A DNA stretch of 64,000 bases from Couchioplanes caeruleus (GCF_023499255.1 NZ_CP092183.1:3964501-4028500), one strand, 5' to 3'. Shown: positions 17,831-27,206, counted from the first letter of the stretch. Numbers and translations: made by a program. The notes: generated from the letters alone by a model not told the origin.

Positions 17831-18588
17831 CCCAGGCCGCGCCCGAGCTGCTGCCGGGACGCCGGCCGCTGCCGCCGGGGCTGTCGGCCGACATCGCGCC
17901 GCACGCCACCACGATCGTCGCCATCGCCACCGCCGAGGGTGTCGTGATGGCCGGCGACCGGCGCGCCACCATGGGAAACCTCATCGCCAGCCGGGACATC
18001 GAGAAGGTGCACCCGGCCGACGCGTATTCGCTGATCGGCATCGCCGGCACCGCCGGCATCGGCATCGAGCTGATGCGGCTGTTCCAGGTGGAGCTCGAGC
18101 ACTACGAGAAGATCGAGGGGACGATGCTGTCCCTCGACGGTAAGGCCAACCGGCTGGCGTCGATGGTGCGCGGCAACCTCGGCGCGGCCATGCAGGGCCT
18201 GGCCGTGGTCCCGCTGTTCGCCGGGTACGACCTGGCGCCGGCCGACCCGGGCCGGGCGGGGCGCATCTTCAGCTTCGACGTCGCGGGCGGGCTCTACGAG
18301 GAGACCGGCTTCGACGCGATCGGCTCCGGCTCGCTGTTCGCCAAGTCCGCGCTGAAGAAGAAGTACCGTGCCGGCGTCAGCACGCAGGACGCGGTCCGGC
18401 TCGCGGTCGAGGCGCTGTACGACGCCGCGGACGACGACACCGCGACCGGCGGGCCCGACCTGACCCGCAAGATCTACCCGGTGGTGATGACCGCGACGGC
18501 GGACGGCACGCACCGGCTCACCGAGGCCGAGATCACCACGGTGGCCGAGGCAGTGGTCGCCGGACGGATGGAGAACCCGGGCGGCTGA
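17749..18588 (+). CDS. prcB: 20S proteasome beta subunit PrcB
   Basis: A 279-residue precursor of the catalytic beta subunit, an N-terminal-nucleophile hydrolase. The propeptide (about 53 residues, with [18 protein letters not shown] as in mycobacterial PrcB) precedes [10 protein letters not shown], where Thr54 becomes the active-site nucleophile. Lys in [15 protein letters not shown], and [12 protein letters not shown], are also visible. GTG 17749 follows AAAGGA and lies inside the end of the endonuclease gene; longer starts would not add family sequence. Residue -1 is Ala rather than the Gly of M. tuberculosis. It assembles with PrcA into the core particle. Confidence 0.96.
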   Translation: MAAGFDPSGRLPDVFTNAGTSSFTQFLTQAAPELLPGRRPLPPGLSADIAPHATTIVAIATAEGVVMAGDRRATMGNLIASRDIEKVHPADAYSLIGIAGTAGIGIELMRLFQVELEHYEKIEGTMLSLDGKANRLASMVRGNLGAAMQGLAVVPLFAGYDLAPADPGRAGRIFSFDVAGGLYEETGFDAIGSGSLFAKSALKKKYRAGVSTQDAVRLAVEALYDAADDDTATGGPDLTRKIYPVVMTATADGTHRLTEAEITTVAEAVVAGRMENPGG

Positions 18589-18684
18589 CCCGCGCGGTTC
18601 CGCCGCACCCCTGGTCGTCGGTGCGCCCGCCGGGGCCGCCGACCCCTGGTCCACGACATCCGGTCATCGAAGGAGTAGCCACCC

Positions 18685-19518
18685 GTGGCCATGCAGTTCT
18701 ACGCCTCACCCGAGCAGGTCCAGCGGGACCGCTCGGAGTACGCCCGCAAGGGCATCGCCCGCGGCCGCTCCGCCGTCGTGCTCACGTACGAGGGCGGCAT
18801 CCTGCTGGTCGCCGAGAACCTCACCTCGCTGCGCAAGATCAGCGAGTTGTACGACAGGATCGGGTTCGCGGCCGTCGGCCGGTACAACGAGTTCGAGAGC
18901 CTGCGCCGCGCCGGCGTGCGCATGGCGGACATCAACGGCCTGCAGTTCGACCGTCGCGACGTGACGGGCCGTGCGCTGGCCAACGCGTACACGCAGACGC
19001 TCGGAGCGATCTTCTCCGAGACGCAGAAGCCGTACGAGGTGGAGATCTGCGTGGCGCAGGTCGGCTCCTCGCCGGAGTCGGACGAGCTGTACCGGATCAC
19101 GTACGACGGCTCGGTCATGGACGAGCCCGGCTTCATGGCGATGGGCGGCTCCGCCGAGGCCATCTCCACCGTCCTCAAGGAACGTCACGACGTGACCGCG
19201 GACCTGGCCTCGGCGCTGGCGCTGGCGGTCAAGGGCCTCGGCACGGTCGGCGGGGAGAACGGCGCCGAGCGCGAGCTGGACGCGTCCCGCCTCGAGGTCG
19301 CGGTCCTGGACCGCCGCCGCAAGGGCCGCACGTTCCGCCGCATCAGCGGCGCCGCGCTGGAGTCCCTGCTGGCCGGCGGCAAGGACCAGCCGGCGGACGA
19401 CGCCGCCCCGGCCCAGGGCGATTCCGCACCGCCCGCACCGGGCGAGGAGAAGCCGACGGTGTCGGCCGCGTCGGTGGACACGGAGGGCGCGCCGGAGGAC
19501 GGCGACAACAAGTCCTGA
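18685..19518 (+). CDS. prcA: 20S proteasome alpha subunit PrcA
   Basis: A 277-residue alpha-ring subunit that forms the outer gated rings and binds the GQYL tail of Arc. The N-terminal gate segment [20 protein letters not shown] and [14 protein letters not shown] are typical. After about residue 225 there is a Pro/Ala/Asp/Glu-rich acidic tail with no counterpart in the catalytic fold, of a length usual in actinomycetes. GTG 18685 follows AAGGAG at 9 nt. It is 96 bp downstream of prcB, presumably in one transcript. Confidence 0.96.
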   Translation: MAMQFYASPEQVQRDRSEYARKGIARGRSAVVLTYEGGILLVAENLTSLRKISELYDRIGFAAVGRYNEFESLRRAGVRMADINGLQFDRRDVTGRALANAYTQTLGAIFSETQKPYEVEICVAQVGSSPESDELYRITYDGSVMDEPGFMAMGGSAEAISTVLKERHDVTADLASALALAVKGLGTVGGENGAERELDASRLEVAVLDRRRKGRTFRRISGAALESLLAGGKDQPADDAAPAQGDSAPPAPGEEKPTVSAASVDTEGAPEDGDNKS

Positions 19519-19599
19519 CGGGCGACGGCCCGGCTCCGGAGCGGTCCGGGGCCGGGCCGCCATCCGGCGTCAGCGCCGGGCAGGCAAGAGCCGGGCAGG

Positions 19600-19790
19600 C
19601 ATCCGGCCGGCTGCGAGGTGGTCGTCGGAATCTGGACCAGGCACACGGCTGCCTCCGCGGCGGTCCGGGGCCGGTCCGGCGACCGGCTGGCTGCGGGGTG
19701 GTTCGAAGCCGGTCCTGATCCGATCGGCTGCGCGGCGGTCCAAGGCCGAGCCGGCACGGTCCGGTCGCGCGGGTTCTCGGCCCCGTGGGG
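19600..19790. repeat. Degenerate repeat region between prcA and rmlB
   Basis: The 278-bp gap between convergent prcA (ends 19518) and rmlB (stop 19797) has imperfect recurrences of CGGCTGCG(A/G/C)GG(T/C)GGT and of CCGGGGCCGGTCCGG, spaced roughly 40-80 bp. It is less regular than the other arrays in this window. No gene is seen. Confidence 0.5.
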
Positions 19791-19796
19791 TCAAGG

Positions 19797-20771
19797 TCAG
19801 TCGATGACCAGGGGGCGCCACCAGTCCGGGTTGTCGCGGTACCACTGGACCGTCTCCGCGAGCCCGGCGCGGAAGTCCACCTGGGGCCGGTAGCCGAGTT
19901 CGTCGCGGATCTTCGTGTCGTCGAGGGCGTACCGGCGGTCGTGGCCCTTGCGGTCCTCGACGTGGTGGACCTGGTCCCAGCCGGCGCCGCAGGCCTCGAG
20001 GAGGAGTGCTGTCAGGTCGCGGTTGGTCAGTTCCTCGTTGCCGCCGATGTGGTAGATCTCGCCCGGGCGTCCCTGCAGCAGCACCAAGGCCGTGCCGCGG
20101 CAGTGGTCCGTGACGTGGATCCAGTCGCGGACCTGAGTGCCGTCGCCGTAGAGCGGGACCGGGCGGCCCTCCAGCAGGTTGGTGACGAAGCGGGGGATCA
20201 GCTTCTCCGGGTGCTGGTACGGGCCGTAGTTGTTGGCGCAGCGCGTAACCGTCACGGGCAGGCCGTGCGTACGGTGGTACGCCAGCGCGAGCAGGTCCGC
20301 GCCCGCCTTGGTCGCCGCGTACGGGGAGTTGGGGGCCGGCGGGGCCGATTCCGTCCAGGAGCCCGACTCCACGGAGCCGTAGACCTCGTCCGTCGAGACG
20401 TGCACGAACCTCTCCACGCCGTGCCGGAGGGCCGCGGCGAGCAGGACCTGGGTGCCCACCACGTTGGTCGTGGCGAACTCGGACGCCTCCTGGATCGAGC
20501 GGTCGACGTGGGATTCCGCCGCGAAGTGGACGACGTGGTCGTGCTTGCTCAGCACCGAGTCGACGAGGGCCGCGTCGCAGATGTCTCCCGGGACGAAGTC
20601 CAGGCGCTTGCTCTCCGCCACCGGACCGAGGTTGGCGAAGTTCCCGGCGTACGTGAGCTTGTCGAGGACCGTGACCCGCGCGCCCTCCAGGCCCGGCAGT
20701 TCGTCGCGGAGGACGGCGCGCGCGAAGCTGGACCCGATGAAGCCGGCACCGCCGGTGATCAGAAGATTCAT
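19797..20771 (-). CDS. rmlB: dTDP-glucose 4,6-dehydratase
   Basis: A 324-residue extended short-chain dehydrogenase making dTDP-4-keto-6-deoxyglucose from dTDP-glucose, the second step toward dTDP-rhamnose and other deoxysugars. The NAD-binding motif GGAGFIGSSF, the catalytic region VSTDEVYGS, and YAATKAGAD (YxxxK) are present. ATG 20771 has no ribosome site; TACACT lies 9 nt upstream. Other rml genes are not nearby. It is oriented against the flanking proteasome genes, separating prcA from pafA, and shares a divergent promoter region with pafA. Confidence 0.93.
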   Translation of the reverse strand: MNLLITGGAGFIGSSFARAVLRDELPGLEGARVTVLDKLTYAGNFANLGPVAESKRLDFVPGDICDAALVDSVLSKHDHVVHFAAESHVDRSIQEASEFATTNVVGTQVLLAAALRHGVERFVHVSTDEVYGSVESGSWTESAPPAPNSPYAATKAGADLLALAYHRTHGLPVTVTRCANNYGPYQHPEKLIPRFVTNLLEGRPVPLYGDGTQVRDWIHVTDHCRGTALVLLQGRPGEIYHIGGNEELTNRDLTALLLEACGAGWDQVHHVEDRKGHDRRYALDDTKIRDELGYRPQVDFRAGLAETVQWYRDNPDWWRPLVID

Positions 20772-20877
20772 CAAGTCGGCAGTGTATCCGCAGGTGGCGG
20801 CCCTGTGGCCAGGGAATACCACGCAGTGCTGCGGTGAAAGGGCGCGTTGTCACTGCCGTTCCATGCCGTTCTGCGGC

Positions 20878-20883
20878 TAGTGT
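20878..20883 (+). promoter_or_regulatory. -10 box of a leaderless pafA promoter
   Basis: TAGTGT is followed by 6 nt and the pafA ATG at 20890. No Shine-Dalgarno sequence is present, so the mRNA probably begins at the start codon. Confidence 0.6.
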
Positions 20884-20889
20884 TTCGAC

Positions 20890-22248
20890 ATGGAACGGCG
20901 AATTTTCGGCCTCGAAACCGAGTACGGAGTCACGTGCACCTACCGGGGGCAGCGGCGGCTGTCTCCGGACGAGGTGGCCCGCTACCTGTTCCGCCGAGTG
21001 GTGTCCTGGGGACGCAGCAGCAACGTCTTCCTCCGCAACGGTGCCCGTCTCTACCTCGACGTCGGTTCCCACCCCGAGTACGCGACCCCCGAGTGCGACA
21101 GCGTCACCGATCTCGTCGCCCACGACCGCGCCGGTGAGCGCATCCTGGAAGGCCTGCTCGTCGACGCCGAGAAGCGGCTGCACGACGAGGGGATCGCCGG
21201 GGAGATCTACCTGTTCAAGAACAACACCGACTCGGCCGGCAACTCGTACGGGTGCCACGAGAACTACCTCGTGTCGCGCCACGGGGAGTTCGGCCGGCTC
21301 GCCGACGTCCTCATCCCGTTCCTGGTCACCCGGCAGCTGATCTGCGGCGCCGGCAAGGTCCTGCAGACGCCGCGCGGCGCGGTGTTCTGCCTCTCGCAGC
21401 GCGCCGAGCACATCTGGGAGGGCGTCTCCAGCGCCACCACCCGCAGCCGGCCGATCATCAACACCCGCGACGAGCCGCACGCCGACGCCGAACGGTACCG
21501 GCGCCTGCACGTCATCGTCGGCGACTCCAACATGAACGAGGTCACCACGCTGCTCAAGGTCGGCAGCGCCGACATCGTGCTGCGGATGATCGAGGCCGGC
21601 GTGGTCATGCGCGACCTGTCGCTGGAGAACCCGATCCGGGCGATCCGCGAGGTCAGCCACGACGTCACCGGCCGCCGCAAGATCCGGCTGGCGAACAACA
21701 AGGAGGTCAGCGCCCTCGAGATCCAGCAGGAGTACCTCGCGAAGGCGACCGAGTTCGTCGAGCGCCGCGGCGGCGACCAGACCGCCAAGCGGGTCGTCGA
21801 GCTGTGGGGCCGGGTGCTCTCGGCGATCGAGAGCGGCGACCTCGACCCCGTCTCCCGCGAGATCGACTGGGTGTCGAAGTACAAGCTGATCGAGCGCTAC
21901 CAGGCCAAGCACGAGATCCCGATGTCGCACCCGCGGATCGCCCAGCTGGACCTGGCGTACCACGACGTGCGCCGCGGCCGCGGCCTGTACGCGCTGATGG
22001 AGAAGCGCAAGCAGGTCGACCGCATCTCCAACGACCTGGAGATCTTCGAGGCGAAGGAGACGCCGCCGCAGACCACCCGCGCCCGGCTGCGCGGCGAGTT
22101 CATCCGGCACGCCCAGGAGAAGCGCCGCGACTTCACCGTCGACTGGGTGCACCTCAAGCTGAACGACCAGGCGCAGCGCACGGTGCTGTGCAAGGACCCG
22201 TTCCGGGCGTACGACGAACGGGTCGAGCGGCTGATCGCCAGCATGTGA
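20890..22248 (+). CDS. pafA: Pup-protein ligase PafA
   Basis: A 452-residue glutamine-synthetase-fold ligase that uses ATP to join the C-terminal Glu of deamidated Pup to substrate lysines. Motifs: [12 protein letters not shown] at the N-terminus with metal/ATP ligands, [33 protein letters not shown] and [19 protein letters not shown]. It is clearly paralogous to Dop but lacks Dop's N-proximal insertion. It is probably leaderless. It is separated from prcA by the reversed rmlB gene. Confidence 0.97.
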   Translation: MERRIFGLETEYGVTCTYRGQRRLSPDEVARYLFRRVVSWGRSSNVFLRNGARLYLDVGSHPEYATPECDSVTDLVAHDRAGERILEGLLVDAEKRLHDEGIAGEIYLFKNNTDSAGNSYGCHENYLVSRHGEFGRLADVLIPFLVTRQLICGAGKVLQTPRGAVFCLSQRAEHIWEGVSSATTRSRPIINTRDEPHADAERYRRLHVIVGDSNMNEVTTLLKVGSADIVLRMIEAGVVMRDLSLENPIRAIREVSHDVTGRRKIRLANNKEVSALEIQQEYLAKATEFVERRGGDQTAKRVVELWGRVLSAIESGDLDPVSREIDWVSKYKLIERYQAKHEIPMSHPRIAQLDLAYHDVRRGRGLYALMEKRKQVDRISNDLEIFEAKETPPQTTRARLRGEFIRHAQEKRRDFTVDWVHLKLNDQAQRTVLCKDPFRAYDERVERLIASM

Positions 22249-22271
22249 CGAGGGGCTAGGCTGGTCGGGCC

Positions 22272-22487
22272 ATGACGACGCACGAGCCCGGCCAGCAGCC
22301 GCCCGCGGAGAAGCGCGGGCGCAGCCTCGACGACATCCTGCGGGCGCGCGCCGGGCGCCGCCGCGAGCGGATCCGCAGCGAGATCGCCCGCAACCGCAAG
22401 GGCGACCACCGGGTCCCGACGTGGGTGATGGCGGTGGGCGTCGCCGCGATGCTGCTCGCCTGGGCCTGGCTGATCTACTCGTCCTGA
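22272..22487 (+). CDS. Small single-pass membrane protein after pafA
   Basis: A 71-residue protein with a hydrophilic, very basic N-terminal half (RARAGRRRERIRSEIARNRK) and one C-terminal transmembrane helix (VMAVGVAAMLLAWAWLIYSS) ending at the C-terminus, tail-anchored in topology. ATG 22272 follows TAGGCT by 9 nt and no ribosome site, so it may have its own very short-leader promoter, although it is only 23 bp after pafA. Function unknown; coding is supported by the coherent membrane-anchor design. Confidence 0.7.
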   Translation: MTTHEPGQQPPAEKRGRSLDDILRARAGRRRERIRSEIARNRKGDHRVPTWVMAVGVAAMLLAWAWLIYSS

Positions 22488-22507
22488 CCGCCGGGCGCGC
22501 CCGGGGC

Positions 22508-22679
22508 AAGAAGCAAGCCGCGCCGGCGGCGAGAACCAGCCGGCGGCGTGCCGGGTGGGCCCGGCCAGGAAACGAGCCGCGCCAGCGGCGAAACCAGCCG
22601 GCGGCGTGCTGGGTGGGCCGGCCAGGAAACGAGCCGCGTCGGCGGCGGAAGCCAGCCGGTGGGATGCCGGCCCGGCCGT
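22508..22679. repeat. 57-59-bp tandem repeats between convergent genes
   Basis: Three imperfect copies of a unit containing AGCCGCG(C/T)C(G/A)GCGGCG and CCAGCCGG(C/T)GG, with AGCCGCG at 22516, 22575 and 22632. The array fills the gap between the small membrane protein and the end of the DUF3866 gene. Confidence 0.75.
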
Positions 22680-23765
22680 TCAGGGGGCGAGCAGCGACGC
22701 CGCGTGCCGGCCGGCGACCGCGGCGGACACGAAGTAGGCGTGGTCCTCCGCCAGGCCGCGGCCCATGGTCGACAGCTTCACCGGGCTCTCCAGCAGCGCC
22801 GCGTCCAGGCCGTGCGTCGCGACCTCCACGATGCGGTGCAGCGTCGCCAGCGGCGCGAGCGCGTCGGTGACCTCCTTGGCCAGGTCCGCCGCCAGGTCGT
22901 CGGGGACCGGCAGGTCGGCGGGGACGAGCGCGACCTTTCCGTACGCGGTGAGGCTGTGGTGGGACAGGCCGCGGTGGCGGGGACGGGCGTCGCCGTCGGA
23001 GATGCGCAGGGAGCCCACCGGACGGCCACCGAGCGCGACGATGGCGTTCACCGCCTCGCCGAGCGCCACCCCGGAGAAGCCCCACGTCGTGCCCGTGCCC
23101 AGGTTGCCGGGGCCCTGGGCGACGATCGCCACGTCGGCGTGCAGGACGTGCCGGGCCGCCAGCAGCCCGGTGTGGACCGTGCTCGCCTCCAGGTCGCCGC
23201 CGAACGCCTGGCCGGTGGTGACCGTCCCGGCGAGGTGGTCGCGCAGGCCGTGCAGGGTGCGGGAGAACCAGGCCGGCAGCGCGCCGCCGTCGGTCATCAC
23301 GTACGCGACGCGGGCGTCCGGGCGGTCGGCGTGGATGCCGGCGAGGACGGCCGGCAGCGCGGAGTGCAGATCCGCCGTGACCACGGGCATGTCGTCGAGG
23401 CTCTCGGCGGCGGCCATCGCCTCGCGGTGCGGGGACGCCTCCTCGTCGACGCCCAGCCGGATGGCCTGCAGCGGCGTGTAGCGCGCTTTGACCAGGTGGC
23501 CTGCGTCGCGGGAGGTGCCGTCGCCGGCCGGGTCCGGGGGCAGCCGGTCGGGCAGGGCCACCACCAGCGCGTACCCGCCGGTGCCGAGGCCCATGACGAG
23601 CGCGCCCACGTTGAGCAGGACGCGGTCGCCGGGTTCCGGGGCGCCGGTCAGGTCGGGGTACGCGAGCGCCTTCAGCGGGCCGTCGTCGGTGGCGACCTCC
23701 AGCTCGACGGCTCCGCGCCACTGTCGTCGTACCGAAGAGACAATTCCCGACCGCCAGCGCACCAT
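22680..23765 (-). CDS. DUF3866 family protein
   Basis: A 361-residue protein matching the actinobacterial DUF3866 family by its overall pattern: an N-terminal small beta domain (WRSGIVSSVRRQWRGAVELEV), PGDRVLLNVGALVMGLGTGG, HLVKARYTPLQ, YVMTDGGALPAW and VAIVAQGPGNLGTGTTWGFSG. No enzyme motif is certain and no membrane segment stands out. ATG 23765 lies 10 bp after the CDF transporter stop, so the two form an operon. Its neighbourhood next to pafB/pafC is common in the phylum. Function unknown. Confidence 0.78.
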   Translation of the reverse strand: MVRWRSGIVSSVRRQWRGAVELEVATDDGPLKALAYPDLTGAPEPGDRVLLNVGALVMGLGTGGYALVVALPDRLPPDPAGDGTSRDAGHLVKARYTPLQAIRLGVDEEASPHREAMAAAESLDDMPVVTADLHSALPAVLAGIHADRPDARVAYVMTDGGALPAWFSRTLHGLRDHLAGTVTTGQAFGGDLEASTVHTGLLAARHVLHADVAIVAQGPGNLGTGTTWGFSGVALGEAVNAIVALGGRPVGSLRISDGDARPRHRGLSHHSLTAYGKVALVPADLPVPDDLAADLAKEVTDALAPLATLHRIVEVATHGLDAALLESPVKLSTMGRGLAEDHAYFVSAAVAGRHAASLLAP

Positions 23766-23775
23766 GGCGGCGACC

Positions 23776-24837
23776 CTATAGGTCCACCCCGCCGTCGCGG
23801 TGGTTGAGGCCCGCCCGTCCGCGCGTCGGGTCGAGGAAGACGTAGCGGATCCCGGGGTACCGGGCCCGCAGCCGCCGTTCGGCCTCGTCGGAGGCCTCCT
23901 CGATCTGGCCGCCGGTGATGTGGTCCTCGAAGTCGACCTTCGCGGCGACGAGGATCTCGCCGGGGCCGAGCTGCATGGTGAGCAGCGTCGGCACGGCCGT
24001 CACCACGTCGAGGGCGGCGAGGTCGTCGGCGATCTGGTTGTGCATGCGGCGCGGCACCGCGCGGCCGACCAGCAGCGACACGTTGGCCCGGGCCAGCACC
24101 GTGGCGACCACGAGCAGCAGCAGACCGATCAGGATGGAAGCGATGCCGTCCCAGGTCTCGGAGCCGGTCAGCTGCGCCAGCCCGATGCCGGCGGCGGCGA
24201 GCAGCAGGCCGATCAGCGCCGCGGAGTCCTCGAAGTAGACGGCCTTGACCGTGGTGTCCGAGGTGAGCCGCAGGAAGCGGCGCTTGCTGATGCCCCAGCG
24301 CTCCGATTCCCCCTTCACCTGCCGCTGCGCCTTCAGCCAGGAGGTGCCCTCGGCCACGAACGAGACCGCGAGCACGATGTACGAGATCAGGTAGTGGCCG
24401 CTGTGCTCGCCGCTGATGATCGTCGTCACGCCGTGGTAGATGGAGAACCCGGCGCCGCCGATGAACGTGAACAGCGCGGCGATGAACGCCCAGACGAAGC
24501 TCTCCTTGCCGTACCCGAAGGGGTGTTCCTCGTCGGCGGGCTTGCCGCCGCGGCGCAGGGCGACGAACAGGAACACCTCGGTGACCGTGTCGGCCAGCGA
24601 GTGCGCGGCCTCCGAGAGCATCGCGGCGGAGCCGGAGATCAGGCCGGCGACGAACTTGGCGGCGGCGATGACCAGGTTGGCGAGCCCGGCGACGATGACG
24701 GTGCCGACGCTCTCGTTCTCCGGACCGCCCCCGGCGCCCGGCTCGGCGGGGGCCGGCAGCGCGGCCGCGGCGGCCAGGCCCACGGGGGCAGCGGCGGGGT
24801 CGTCCCGGGAGACGTCGGTGCGGGGAGTCTCGGTCAC
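23776..24837 (-). CDS. Cation diffusion facilitator (CDF) metal transporter
   Basis: A 353-residue efflux protein exchanging Zn/Co/Mn-type ions for protons. Six hydrophobic segments span about residues 45-250. Metal-site helices are recognisable: SEAAHSLADTVTE (HxxxD) in TM2 and YFEDSAALIG in TM5; the cytosolic domain includes LGPGEILVAAKVDFEDH. The N-terminus is an Ala/Pro-rich extension of about 45 residues. GTG 24837 is chosen; GTG further upstream (VSDKGKS) is possible. It is divergent from pafB and leads into the DUF3866 gene. Confidence 0.87.
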   Translation of the reverse strand: MTETPRTDVSRDDPAAAPVGLAAAAALPAPAEPGAGGGPENESVGTVIVAGLANLVIAAAKFVAGLISGSAAMLSEAAHSLADTVTEVFLFVALRRGGKPADEEHPFGYGKESFVWAFIAALFTFIGGAGFSIYHGVTTIISGEHSGHYLISYIVLAVSFVAEGTSWLKAQRQVKGESERWGISKRRFLRLTSDTTVKAVYFEDSAALIGLLLAAAGIGLAQLTGSETWDGIASILIGLLLLVVATVLARANVSLLVGRAVPRRMHNQIADDLAALDVVTAVPTLLTMQLGPGEILVAAKVDFEDHITGGQIEEASDEAERRLRARYPGIRYVFLDPTRGRAGLNHRDGGVDL

Positions 24838-24913
24838 GCGAGCAGACTTCCCCTTGTCGGATACAGATAACCGCCCGCGGGCCGCGGATGCCGCCACATC
24901 CGCGCTGGGCTGC

Positions 24914-24919
24914 TAGCGT
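24914..24919 (+). promoter_or_regulatory. -10 box of a leaderless pafBC promoter
   Basis: TAGCGT is followed by 7 nt and GTG 24927. No ribosome site precedes the start. The sequence 8 bp upstream of the box does not resemble the RecA-NDp 9-mer, so autoregulation by PafBC is not evident. Confidence 0.6.
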
Positions 24920-24926
24920 TTCGGTC

Positions 24927-25922
24927 GTGTCGCGGACCCGTACCGAGCGCCTGGTGAACCTGGTGATCTGTCTGCTGTCCACGCGACGGTTCCTGACCGC
25001 CGCGCAGATCGCCGCGACCGTGCCCGGGTACGAGCACGACCCCGAGGACCCGCGCGACCACGAGGCGTTCCAGCGCAAGTTCGAACGCGACAAGGCCGAG
25101 CTGCGGGAGCTGGGCGTGCCGCTGGAGACCGGACTGGCGAGCGCCTTCGACACCGAGCACGGCTACCGGATCGCCCACCGTGAGTACGCGCTGCCCGACA
25201 TCCCGCTCGAGCCGGACGAGGCCGCCGCCGTGGGCATCGCCGCGCGGTTGTGGCAGCACGCCGGTCTGGCGGCCGCCGCGTCGTCCGGGCTGGCCAAGCT
25301 GCGCGCCGCCGGCGTCGAGGTGGACCCGCAGGCCACGCTCGGGGTGGAGCCGGTGGTCACCGTCGACCCGGCGTTCGGCCCGCTGACCGCCGCGGCGCGG
25401 GCCCGGCGCGCGGTGACGTTCTCCTATCGCGTACCGGAGGTGGACGAGCCGTCCAGCCGGCGTCTGCAGCCGTGGGGCGTGGTGTGCTGGCAGGGCCGCT
25501 GGTACGTCGTCGGCCACGACCGTGACCGGGACGCGACCCGCTGCTTCCGGCTGTCCCGCATCGTCGGCTCGGTGCGCGCCGTGGGCCCGGAGGGCGCGTT
25601 CACGCCGCCCGCGGACGTCGACCTGATCAGCCACGTCGCCCGCTGGTCGGGCCCGACGGAGCGCACCGGCCGGGCCACCGTTCGCGTCCGCCCCGGGCGG
25701 GCCGCGGGGCTGCGGCGGCTGGCCGTCGAGACGGTGCCCGGGCCCGACGGCGACCGGCTGACGATCCCGTATTCGGACGTCGAGTGGCTGGCCTCGCGGC
25801 TGGTCGGGTACGGCGCCGACGTGCGCGCGGACGGCCCGCCGGAGCTGCGTGAGGCCGTGATCCAGCAGCTCAAGGAGGTCGTCGCCCGGCACGAGCCGGC
25901 CGCCGCGGGAGCCGTGTCGTGA
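24927..25922 (+). CDS. pafB: WYL-domain transcriptional regulator PafB
   Basis: A 331-residue subunit of PafBC, the activator of LexA-independent DNA-damage genes in mycobacteria. An N-terminal winged helix (RTERLVNLVICLLSTRRFLT, then AQIAATVPGY) is followed by a WYL domain (VTFSYRVPEV, PWGVVCWQGRWYVVGHD) and a C-terminal WCX-like region. The start at GTG 24927 is leaderless. The stop overlaps the pafC start (GTGA). Several promoters in this window (helY, the RecB-like gene, pup) have candidate PafBC-type geometry. Confidence 0.93.
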   Translation: MSRTRTERLVNLVICLLSTRRFLTAAQIAATVPGYEHDPEDPRDHEAFQRKFERDKAELRELGVPLETGLASAFDTEHGYRIAHREYALPDIPLEPDEAAAVGIAARLWQHAGLAAAASSGLAKLRAAGVEVDPQATLGVEPVVTVDPAFGPLTAAARARRAVTFSYRVPEVDEPSSRRLQPWGVVCWQGRWYVVGHDRDRDATRCFRLSRIVGSVRAVGPEGAFTPPADVDLISHVARWSGPTERTGRATVRVRPGRAAGLRRLAVETVPGPDGDRLTIPYSDVEWLASRLVGYGADVRADGPPELREAVIQQLKEVVARHEPAAAGAVS

Positions 25923-26905
25923 CCCCGCAGCAGCGCACCCCCGCGGGCCGCGCGTCGGCCGACCGGCTGGGGCGGCTGCTCAACCTCGTGCCGTACCTGC
26001 TGGCGCGCCCGGGCATCGCGGTGGCCGAGGCCGCCGCCGACTTCCGGATCAGCGAGCGCCAGCTGCGCGAGGACCTGGAGCTGCTGTGGGTCTGCGGGCT
26101 GCCCGGGTACGGGCCCGGCGACCTGATCGACATGGCGCTCGACGGGGACCGGGTCACGATCACCTACGACGCGGGGATCGACCGGCCGCTGCGGCTCAAC
26201 CCGGACGAGGCGCTCGCGCTGGTGGTGGCGTTGCGGATGCTGGCCGAGACACCCGGCATCGGCTCCCGCGACGCCATCGAGCGGGCCCTCGCGAAGATCG
26301 AGAACGCCGCCGGGGATCTCGCCGACGCGCCGGTGGCCGTCCGCCTGCCCGCCAACACGCAGCGCGTGGACGCCATCCGCGGGATCGTCGAGCGCCGCCA
26401 CGCCATGCGCATCACCTATTACACGCCCGCGCGCGACGAGACCACCGAGCGCATCGTCGACCCGATGCGCGTGCTGATGGTCGGCAACCGCGCGTACCTG
26501 GAGGCCTGGTGCCGGCGCGCCGAGGGCACCCGGCTGTTCCGCCTCGACCGCATCGACGCGTTCACCGAGCTGGACGAGCCGGCCGCCCCGCCGGCCCGCG
26601 CGGTCCCGCACGACGTGACCGACGGCGTGTTCCACCCCGGCCAGGACCTGCCGCTGGTGACCGTGCGCGTCGGGCGCGGCAGCCGCTGGATCACCGAGTA
26701 CTACCCGTGCGAGGAGGTCCGGCGCGACGGCGACGAGTGGGTCGTGACGATGCGCGTGACCGACCTGGGCTGGGCGCAGCGGCTGCTGCTGGGCCTCGGT
26801 TCCGACGTGACAGTCGTCGGCCCGGCCGCCCTGGTCGAGCGCATCCGCGAGCAGGCCGCGCTGGCCCTGGACCAGTACGCGGCCCCGGTGACCGGAAAGG
26901 CTTAG
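25919..26905 (+). CDS. pafC: WYL-domain transcriptional regulator PafC
   Basis: A 328-residue partner of PafB. The N-terminal helix-turn-helix (RLLNLVPYLLARPGIAVAEA, then ISERQLREDLELLW) precedes a WYL domain (HAMRITYYTPARDE, VLMVGNRAYLEAWC) and a C-terminal domain (VTDLGWAQRLLLGLGSDV). GTG 25919 overlaps the pafB stop by 4 nt. Its own TAG stop forms the first three bases of the TAGAGT box of the next gene's probable leaderless promoter. Confidence 0.94.
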   Translation: MTPQQRTPAGRASADRLGRLLNLVPYLLARPGIAVAEAAADFRISERQLREDLELLWVCGLPGYGPGDLIDMALDGDRVTITYDAGIDRPLRLNPDEALALVVALRMLAETPGIGSRDAIERALAKIENAAGDLADAPVAVRLPANTQRVDAIRGIVERRHAMRITYYTPARDETTERIVDPMRVLMVGNRAYLEAWCRRAEGTRLFRLDRIDAFTELDEPAAPPARAVPHDVTDGVFHPGQDLPLVTVRVGRGSRWITEYYPCEEVRRDGDEWVVTMRVTDLGWAQRLLLGLGSDVTVVGPAALVERIREQAALALDQYAAPVTGKA

Positions 26906-26915
26906 AGTGTCCGCC

Positions 26916-27206
26916 ATGGTGACGTGGATCGTGGTGGGGGTCGTCGTGCTCGGGCTCGTCGTTCTCGGGGCGGCGGTGATGACCGTGGTCGGTCGCCTGT
27001 CGGCGCTGGACCGGGCGATGCGGCGGCTGCTGCTGCGCCGGGAGCAGGCCGAGAAGCTGCAGGCCGGCGCGGCGGCGCTGGAGCGTTCCGTGGCGGAGCT
27101 GCAGGAGCGGGCGGCCATCGCCGAGGAGCAGGTCGCCATCATCAAGGCCGGGCGCGGGGAGCCGCACGGTAAACACTCTTCACAGAAGGCCGGGCTGTCG
27201 TGGTAG
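26916..27206 (+). CDS. Small membrane-anchored coiled-coil protein
   Basis: A 96-residue protein with one N-terminal transmembrane helix (MVTWIVVGVVVLGLVVLGAA) followed by an amphipathic coiled coil (about residues 30-75, e.g. QAGAAALERSVAELQERAA) and a short basic tail. ATG 26916 lies exactly 7 nt after TAGAGT (26903-26908) and has no ribosome site, so it looks leaderless, with the -10 box sharing the pafC stop codon. An earlier GTG at 26907 is less likely. It sits between pafC and tatA. Function unknown. Confidence 0.75.
   Translation: MVTWIVVGVVVLGLVVLGAAVMTVVGRLSALDRAMRRLLLRREQAEKLQAGAAALERSVAELQERAAIAEEQVAIIKAGRGEPHGKHSSQKAGLSW

Noticed and set aside
19570..23721. Very long open frame (about 1380 codons) on the minus strand across rmlB, pafA and DUF3866
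   Set aside because: Composition-driven shadow: it lies in another frame of well-supported genes, has Arg/Pro/Gly-rich low-complexity translation and no domain.
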